This document shows, piece after piece, positions 9,688 to 13,807 of a stretch of DNA of 13,807 bases. The DNA is from an uncultured Rivibacter sp. (GTDB lineage Bacteria > Pseudomonadota > Gammaproteobacteria > Burkholderiales > Burkholderiaceae), in NCBI GenBank assembly GCA_946481025.1, contig CAMLNA010000118.1, forward strand, positions 1 through 13,807, given 5' to 3'. The notes beneath the pieces are model-generated. The model had not been told where the DNA came from, searched no databases, and worked only from the letters and a program-made list of their open reading frames with translations. The number at the start of each line of letters is the position of its first letter. Position 1 is the stretch's first letter. Position numbers and translations under genes: made by a program.

Positions 9688-9936
9688 ATTCATACCGCCC
9701 TACAGGTCGGGAAGTACCTCGTTTCTCCCCTCATCCGCCGCGACGACGGCGGACGCTACACGGCTTCCGTGTCGATCCGCAGCGGTCGAGGAAGCATGAC
9801 CCACGACCGCGTGATGCGTTTCGTGCCCGTTTTCGCCTCAGGCGAGCAGGCCGCCCGTTTTGCCACGTCCCAGGCGCTGACCTGGATCGGCGAGCGCGCG
9901 CCGGCCCGGACCTCATCCACCATCACTCAGGAGTGA
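9688..9936 (+). CDS. Uncharacterised small protein, first gene of the IF-1/cold-shock unit (probable ATT start)
   Basis: An 82-aa protein if it starts at ATT 9688. I do not recognise a named family. The chain suggests three beta strands ([32 protein letters not shown]) and then a helix ([19 protein letters not shown]), with many arginines, ending in a Ser/Thr-rich tail. Start choice: AAAGGA at 9676-9681 sits six bases before ATT 9688, and conserved-looking sequence begins there (HTALQVGKY). Upstream in-frame starts, ATG 9613 (107 aa) and GTG 9571 (121 aa), lack a ribosome site and have poorer codon use. It ends four bases before infA and its last codons supply infA's Shine-Dalgarno, so the two are coupled. 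The company of IF-1 and a cold-shock protein suggests a role with RNA or ribosomes, but this is only inference. Confidence 0.6.
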   Translation: MHTALQVGKYLVSPLIRRDDGGRYTASVSIRSGRGSMTHDRVMRFVPVFASGEQAARFATSQALTWIGERAPARTSSTITQE

Positions 9937-9940
9937 CCGC

Positions 9941-10201
9941 ATGGCCAAGGAAGAACTCATCGAGATGCAGGGCGTCGTGAACGAGATCCTGCCGGACTCG
10001 CGTTTTCGCGTGACGCTCGAGAACGGGCATCAGCTGGTCGCCTACACCGGCGGCAAGATGCGCAAGCATCACATCCGCATCCTGGCCGGCGACAGCGTGT
10101 CGCTGGAACTCTCACCCTACGATCTCACCAAGGGCCGCATCACCTTCCGCCATCTCGACCGGCGAGGCAGCCCGCCCACCCCGAGAGCGCCTCGCCGATG
10201 A
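9941..10201 (+). CDS. infA: Translation initiation factor IF-1
   Basis: An 86-aa IF-1, which binds the 30S A site during initiation. The S1-like OB-fold is nearly collinear with the 72-aa E. coli protein: [11 protein letters not shown], then [39 protein letters not shown] and KGRITFR up to about residue 70. It carries an extra tail [16 protein letters not shown], basic and proline-rich. Betaproteobacteria often have a second infA away from the ribosomal-protein operon; the neighbourhood here suggests this is that copy. AGGAG at 9931-9935, within the last codons of the upstream gene, is the ribosome site. Its stop overlaps an ATG at 10198 that opens an in-frame extension of the csp frame, which I do not consider the real csp start. 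Confidence 0.93.
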   Translation: MAKEELIEMQGVVNEILPDSRFRVTLENGHQLVAYTGGKMRKHHIRILAGDSVSLELSPYDLTKGRITFRHLDRRGSPPTPRAPRR

Positions 10202-10239
10202 ACCTGCATCGCGACGACGCCAACGCTTTTCCCGCATTC

Positions 10240-10259
10240 AGCCTCCCCGTCAGGAGGCT
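10240..10259 (+). other. Hairpin in the infA-csp gap
   Basis: AGCCTCC (10240-10246) and GGAGGCT (10253-10259) form a perfect seven-base-pair stem with a six-base loop. It encloses a GGAGG that is not followed by a start codon. Possibly part of the csp leader structure. Confidence 0.4.
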
Positions 10260-10270
10260 GCTTAACCGCA

Positions 10271-10294
10271 CCGGCCATAGCTGGGGCATTTTTT
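10271..10294 (+). terminator. Hairpin plus T-run before csp (terminator or attenuator)
   Basis: CCGGC (10271-10275) pairs with GCTGG (10280-10284), including one G-T pair, around a four-base loop. After four bases a run of six T follows (10289-10294). It resembles a weak intrinsic terminator, lying 26 bases before the csp start, so it could reduce read-through from infA or belong to a csp leader. Confidence 0.35.
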
Positions 10295-10320
10295 CAACGC
10301 ATCCAGCAAGGATCGACGAC

Positions 10321-10530
10321 ATGACGACTGAAACCGGCACTGTGAAGTGGTTCAACGAAAGCAAGGGCTTCGGCTTCATTGCCCCCGACAACGGCGGCAA
10401 GGACCTGTTCGCCCACTTCAAGGAGATCCAGGGCACGGGCTTCAAGGTGCTGACCGAAAACCAGCGCGTGGAGTTCGAGGTGACCCAGGGCCAGAAGGGC
10501 CCCCAGGCCTCGCGCATTCGCGCGCTCTGA
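10321..10530 (+). CDS. cspA: Cold-shock protein, CspA family
   Basis: A 69-aa single cold-shock domain, an OB-fold that binds single-stranded RNA and DNA and melts RNA secondary structure in the cytoplasm. It has the family opening [19 protein letters not shown], with RNP1 KGFGFI at 15-20 and RNP2 LFAHF at 29-33, and the usual ending GPQASRI. ATG 10321 is chosen by family length and by AAGGA at 10308-10312, eight bases upstream. The frame remains open back to an ATG at 10198 overlapping the infA stop; that would give a 110-aa form unusual for the family. It follows infA by 119 bases containing two hairpins and is closed by a strong terminator. Confidence 0.95.
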   Translation: MTTETGTVKWFNESKGFGFIAPDNGGKDLFAHFKEIQGTGFKVLTENQRVEFEVTQGQKGPQASRIRAL

Positions 10531-10570
10531 TGCACGCCGGGGCCTTGCGCCCCGGTCGTGCCGCGAGAAG

Positions 10571-10605
10571 AACACCCTGCGCTCACACCGCAGGGTGTTT
10601 TGCTT
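10571..10605 (+). terminator. Rho-independent terminator after csp
   Basis: AACACCCTGCG (10571-10581) pairs perfectly with CGCAGGGTGTT (10589-10599) around a seven-base loop, and the strand continues TTGCTTT. It lies 40 bases after csp. The opposite strand reads TTCTTCTC beyond the stem, so it may also end the convergent minus-strand unit stopping at 10606. Confidence 0.85.
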
Positions 10606-11643
10606 TCAGGCCGACACCTGCACCACCAGCTTGCCGAAGTTGCGCCCCTGGAGCAGTCCGATGAAGGCCTGCGGCGCGTTCTCGAGCCCGTCGACGCGGT
10701 CTTCGCGCTGCTTCACGAGGCCGGCGTCGAGCCAGCCGCCCATCTCGCGGCGGAAGGCCTCGAAACGCTCGCCGTAGTGGTCGAGGACGATGAAGCCCTG
10801 CACGCGCACGCGTTTCTGCAGCACGGTGGCCAGCAGCTGCGGCAGCCGGTTGGGGCCGGGCGGGGGCGTGGTCTCGCTGTAGTGCGCGATGAAGCCGCAC
10901 ACCGGCACCCGCGCGCCGAGGTTGAGCCGCGGCAGCACCGCTTCGAGCACCGCGCCGCCCACGTTCTCGAAATACACGTCGATGCCTTGGGGGCAGGCGG
11001 CGTCGAGCTGCTGCTCGAAGTCGGGCGCATGGCGGTCGATGCAGGCGTGAAAGCCCAGCGTTTCGACCGCATGGCGGCACTTGTCGGCGCCTCCGGCGAT
11101 GCCCACCACGCGCGCGCCCTTCAGCTTCGCGATCTGCCCGACCACCGCCCCGACCGCGCCGGTGGCGGCGGCCACCACCACCGTCTCGCCCGGCTGCGGC
11201 TGGCCGACGTCGTGCAGGCCGACCCAGGCGGTGAAGCCCGGCATGCCCAGCACGCCGAGCGCCAGCGAGGGCTGTGCCAGGTCGCCCAGCGGCGTCAGCC
11301 CGGCGCCGTCGCCATCGGACAGCGAAAAGTCCTGCCAGCCCGCGTTGGCGAGCACCAGGTCCCCCTCGCGCCAGCGGGCGTGGCGCGAGGCCACCACGCG
11401 GCTCACCGTGCCGCCCACCATCGTGGCGCCCAGCGGCACCGGCGGTGCGTAGCCGGGACCGGTCGGCTCCATCAGGTTGCGCATGTACGGGTCGAGCGAC
11501 AGGTGCAGCGTGCACAGCAGCACCTGGCCTTCGGCCGGCGTCGGGACGGGCTGGGTTTCGAGGCGGAAGTCGTGCAGCGTGGGCAGGCCTTGCGGATGCG
11601 CGGCGAGCACGATGCGGCGGTTGAGGGGGGCGCCTGCGGGCAT
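10606..11643 (-). CDS. NADPH-dependent oxidoreductase, zinc-free MDR superfamily (CurA/leukotriene B4 dehydrogenase-like)
   Basis: A 345-aa medium-chain reductase that would reduce the C=C bond of alpha,beta-unsaturated ketones or aldehydes with NADPH, in the cytoplasm. The N-terminal catalytic fold starts near residue 8 (NRRIVLAAHPQGLPTLHDF) and includes SLDPYMRNLM at 49-58, typical of the CurA/PTGR branch. The Rossmann region begins near 154 with VVVAAATGAVGAVVGQIAKLKGA and is followed by GIAGGADKCRHA. FENVGG, CGFIAHYSE and QGFIVLDHY are further family motifs. No zinc-ligand cysteine pattern is seen. GGAG lies seven bases before the start on the minus strand. It follows the MFS gene by 24 bases, so the two probably share an mRNA. 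The natural substrate cannot be told. Confidence 0.9.
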   Translation of the reverse strand: MPAGAPLNRRIVLAAHPQGLPTLHDFRLETQPVPTPAEGQVLLCTLHLSLDPYMRNLMEPTGPGYAPPVPLGATMVGGTVSRVVASRHARWREGDLVLANAGWQDFSLSDGDGAGLTPLGDLAQPSLALGVLGMPGFTAWVGLHDVGQPQPGETVVVAAATGAVGAVVGQIAKLKGARVVGIAGGADKCRHAVETLGFHACIDRHAPDFEQQLDAACPQGIDVYFENVGGAVLEAVLPRLNLGARVPVCGFIAHYSETTPPPGPNRLPQLLATVLQKRVRVQGFIVLDHYGERFEAFRREMGGWLDAGLVKQREDRVDGLENAPQAFIGLLQGRNFGKLVVQVSA

Positions 11644-11667
11644 GGTGGGTCTCCTTCGGGGACAGGT

Positions 11668-12882
11668 TCAGGCCCGCGCCGGACGCGGCCCGTATCGCAG
11701 CGTGAGCACGGTGCCGAGCGCGAGCGCGGCCACTGCAAAGGCCGGCCCGCCGAGGGCGCCGATGTGGTCGACCAGCAGGCCGCCGCCCACCGCGCCGCTG
11801 GCGATCGCCACCTGGAAGGCCGCCACCAGCAACCCGCCGGCGCCTTCGGCCTGGTCGGGCGCGGCGCGCACGATCCAGGTCTGGAAGCCGACCGGGAAGG
11901 CACCGAAGGCAAAGCCCCACAGCGCCACCGCGACCGCCGTCACCACGGCCGAGCCGCCCGCCACCAGCAGGCTGGCCGCCAGCACCGCGATCACCGCGCC
12001 GCCCGCGACGATGGCGTAACGCTCGCTGCGTTCGGCGATCAGCCCGCCGGCGAAGTTGCCGAAGAAGCCGCCGATGCCATAGCCCAGCAGCACCGCCGAG
12101 ATGGCGCTCACCGACAGGTGCGTCACGTCTTCCATCAGCGGGCGGATGTAGGTGAAGCCGGCGAAATGGCCCGAGATGACGAGCAACACCGCCAGCAGCG
12201 CCATGCGCACGCCCGGGCGCGCCAGCAGCCGGCCCAGCACGCGCAGGTCGGGGTTGTCGCGCGGCGGCAGTGCGGGCAGCGTGACGAGCTGGAAGACCAG
12301 CGTCAGCACGCTCACGACGCCGGCCGCCACGAACGCGCTGCGCCAGCCCCACAGGTCGCCCATCCAGGCGCCGACGGGCGCGGCGCAGACGGTGGCCACC
12401 GACACGCCGGTGAGCACCACCGACATGGCCCGCGCGAACAGCTTTTCGGGCACCAGCCGCATGGCCAGCGCGGCCGCCATCGACCAGAAGCCGCCCAGCG
12501 CCACGCCGAGCATCACCCGCGCCGCCAGCAGCACGCCGAAGCTGTCGGCCGTGGCCGCCAGCGCGTTGGAGAGCGCCAGCAACAGCGTGAGCGCGAGCAG
12601 CACCGCCTTGCGGTCGAAGCGCCGGGTGAGCAGCGGGATGGACGGCGCGGCCACGGCGCCCACCAGCGCGGTGGCGGTCACCGCCTGCCCCGCCGCGCCG
12701 GCCGAGATGCCGAGGTCGCCGGCCATGGCGGTGAGCAGGCTGGCCGGCAGGAATTCGGCCGTGACCAGGCCGAAGACGCCCAGCGCGAGCGACACGACGG
12801 CGGGCCAGCGCGCCGGGTTCGCGGTCGGGCAGGGGGCGGTGTGGGCGGCGTCGAGGCCGGGGGAGCAGGAGGTGGCAGACAC
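11668..12882 (-). CDS. MFS transporter, DHA1 family, NepI-like
   Basis: A 404-aa proton-antiport exporter with about 12 membrane segments from residue 28 on. It aligns by eye with E. coli NepI, a purine ribonucleoside exporter: EFLPASLLTAMAGDLGIS, then GQAVTATALVG, GVALGGFWSMAAALAMRLVP, GHFAGFTYIRPLMED, FGAFPVGFQTWIVRAAPDQ and the last GGGLLVDHIG segment. RFDRKAV fills the cytoplasmic 2-3 loop. The branch is well supported; the substrate is not, since such proteins also export drugs or sugars. The start is GTG at 12880-12882: upstream the frame closes at a stop (12916-12918) with no ATG, and no clear Shine-Dalgarno is visible. The first 25 residues are not hydrophobic. It is the first gene of a two-gene minus unit and divergent to an AraC-type regulator. 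Confidence 0.9.
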   Translation of the reverse strand: MSATSCSPGLDAAHTAPCPTANPARWPAVVSLALGVFGLVTAEFLPASLLTAMAGDLGISAGAAGQAVTATALVGAVAAPSIPLLTRRFDRKAVLLALTLLLALSNALAATADSFGVLLAARVMLGVALGGFWSMAAALAMRLVPEKLFARAMSVVLTGVSVATVCAAPVGAWMGDLWGWRSAFVAAGVVSVLTLVFQLVTLPALPPRDNPDLRVLGRLLARPGVRMALLAVLLVISGHFAGFTYIRPLMEDVTHLSVSAISAVLLGYGIGGFFGNFAGGLIAERSERYAIVAGGAVIAVLAASLLVAGGSAVVTAVAVALWGFAFGAFPVGFQTWIVRAAPDQAEGAGGLLVAAFQVAIASGAVGGGLLVDHIGALGGPAFAVAALALGTVLTLRYGPRPARA

Positions 12883-12914
12883 GTTCGAGCAAAGGAAGTG
12901 GTCGGAACGGGCAG

Positions 12915-12926
12915 CTTATGGATAAG
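12915..12926. promoter_or_regulatory. Palindrome in the divergent MFS/araC promoter region
   Basis: CTTAT and ATAAG flank GG, a perfect five-base inverted repeat in an otherwise GC-rich setting. Overlapping it, TAAGAT (12923-12928) could be a weak -10 for the plus-strand regulator. It may be an operator or simply two overlapping -10 regions. Confidence 0.4.
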
Positions 12927-12935
12927 ATCTCGGCG

Positions 12936-12950
12936 TTTCCATGTTGGAAA
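12936..12950. promoter_or_regulatory. 15-bp palindrome overlapping the araC ribosome site
   Basis: TTTCCA and TGGAAA flank TGT, a perfect six-base inverted repeat. Its right arm contains GGAAA, the likely Shine-Dalgarno of the regulator starting at 12958. It could be a dimer-binding operator or an RNA hairpin that hides the ribosome site. Confidence 0.45.
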
Positions 12951-12957
12951 AGCCGAA

Positions 12958-13807
12958 ATGCTTGACGATTCGTCCGAGGCTTCTTTGCCCCGTGGGCCCG
13001 ATGCCCTGACGCAGATCCTGCTGGGCCTGCGGCTCGATGGCGTGGAGTACGGCCGCTGCCGGCTGCCCAGGCCCTGGGCGGTGGCCTTTCCGGCGCAGCG
13101 CTCGGCCCGTTTCCATTTCGTGGCGCACGGCACGAGCTGGCTGCGCACCCAGCACTCGGCCGACTGGCTGCGCCTGAACCCCGGCGATGCGGTGCTGCTG
13201 CCGCGCGGCAGCTTGCACGTCATGGCCAGCGACCCGGACGTCCCCGCGGTGGACATCGACTCGCTCGCGCGGGTGGCGGTGTCCGACAACATCTACCTCG
13301 TGGGCGGCGGCGACCGCGCTGCGATGGCCGCGGGCGAGGCGGCCGACGTGATGTTCTGCGGCGCGCTGCGCTTCAACCTCGACCCGATGCACCCGCTGGT
13401 GGCGATGATGCCGGAGGTGATGCGCGCCGGAGAGCTGGCCCAGCGCGATGCCACCGTGCCGGCGCTGCTGGAGGCCATGGAGCGTGAAATGGCGCTCGAC
13501 CGGGTGGGTGCCTGCGGCATCCTCGCGCGGCTGGCCGACGTGCTGGCCGCGAGCATCATCCGCGCCTGGGTCGAATGCGGCTGCAGCGATTCGACCGGCT
13601 GGGTGGCGGCGGTGCGCTGCCCCAAGGTCGGCAAGGTGCTCGCGGCCATCCATGCCGACCCGTCGCGCGACTGGACCGTGCCCGCGCTGGCCGAATTGAT
13701 GGGCGCCTCACGCTCCAGCTTCGCCGAGGCCTTCACCCGCACGGTCGGCGAAAGCCCGGCGAAGTACGTCGCCAAGGTGAAGATGTTCCAGGCCCGCCGC
13801 TGGATCG
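12958..13807 (+). CDS. AraC-family transcriptional regulator with cupin-type N-terminal domain (partial, 3' end missing)
   Basis: About 283 codons are visible with no stop before the window ends. The N-terminal part (about 12-200) looks like the AraC cupin-type sensor: ILLGLRLDGVEYGRCRLPRP, WAVAFPAQRSARFHFVAHG, LNPGDAVLLPRGSLHVM, followed by the helical linker around FNLDPMHPLVAMMPEVM. The DNA-binding part starts near 215 (AAVRCPKVGKVLAAIHADPS). The first helix-turn-helix lies at 238-262 (WTVPALAELMGASRSSFAEAF) and is followed by GESPAKYVAKVKMFQARRWI; the second would lie beyond the window. ATG 12958 has GGAAA seven bases before it; an ATG at 12941 is in another frame. Divergent from the MFS/oxidoreductase pair with 75 bases between, so it probably controls that unit. 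Confidence 0.9.
   Translation, partial: MLDDSSEASLPRGPDALTQILLGLRLDGVEYGRCRLPRPWAVAFPAQRSARFHFVAHGTSWLRTQHSADWLRLNPGDAVLLPRGSLHVMASDPDVPAVDIDSLARVAVSDNIYLVGGGDRAAMAAGEAADVMFCGALRFNLDPMHPLVAMMPEVMRAGELAQRDATVPALLEAMEREMALDRVGACGILARLADVLAASIIRAWVECGCSDSTGWVAAVRCPKVGKVLAAIHADPSRDWTVPALAELMGASRSSFAEAFTRTVGESPAKYVAKVKMFQARRWI

Noticed and set aside
10198..10320. In-frame N-terminal extension of the cold-shock protein, starting at an ATGA overlap with the infA stop
   Set aside because: The 41 extra residues do not look like any cold-shock domain, the gap holds hairpins and a T-run, and ATG 10321 has its own ribosome site and gives the family length.
10583..12892. 769-codon minus-strand frame running through both the oxidoreductase and the MFS gene
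   Set aside because: It is a different frame of the same strand, rich in Arg/Gly/Ala and without domains; the two real genes have proper starts, ribosome site (for the reductase) and family motifs.

Overview
The window is uniformly GC-rich, with third codon positions almost always G or C. Its best matches by eye are Burkholderiales-type proteins: a CzcI-like protein, a second-type 86-aa IF-1, and a Rep helicase. I infer a chromosomal segment from a betaproteobacterium, Comamonadaceae or a close relative; the genus cannot be fixed from this sequence. I see no insertion sequence, integrase, tRNA, rRNA or CRISPR array.

Layout: (1) Bases 1-287 hold the last codons of an upstream gene, a short unassigned open stretch with coding-like codon use, and the rep promoter region. 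(2) 288-2336 (+) encodes the Rep-type superfamily 1 DNA helicase. (3) 2384-9387 (+) is a six-gene heavy-metal efflux unit of the CzcCBA/HME-RND type: czcI-like, czcC, a His-motif protein with a C-terminal membrane segment, czcB, czcA and a small His-rich periplasmic protein. (4) 9388-9687 has no convincing gene. It holds a hairpin after the efflux unit, an extended -10-like promoter, and a long hairpin-bearing leader. (5) 9688-10530 (+) is a compact unit of an uncharacterised 82-aa protein (probable ATT start), infA (IF-1) and a cold-shock protein, closed by a strong terminator at 10571-10605. (6) 10606-12882 (-) holds a NepI-like MFS exporter followed by a CurA-like NADPH oxidoreductase. Divergent to them, 12958-13807 (+) is an AraC-family regulator cut off by the window end.

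In the efflux unit, CzcA would pump metal ions using the proton gradient, CzcB would link it to the outer-membrane channel CzcC, and the small His-rich proteins would bind metal in the periplasm. The notable feature is that a His-motif plus beta-domain module, which I recall as often forming the N-terminus of longer CzcB proteins, appears here as two separate genes on either side of czcB-czcA. CzcB itself is short and keeps only the His motif. The metal is not certain: the CzcA motif VDDAVV differs from the classical Zn/Co/Cd DFG-DGAVV pattern.

The IF-1/cold-shock unit looks built for expression in the cold or under stress: a long structured leader, translational coupling, and a further hairpin with a T-run before csp. 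Its first gene is of unknown function and is the best candidate here for something undescribed. The AraC/MFS/oxidoreductase group looks like a locally controlled export or detoxification module, with two palindromes in the 75-bp divergent promoter region.
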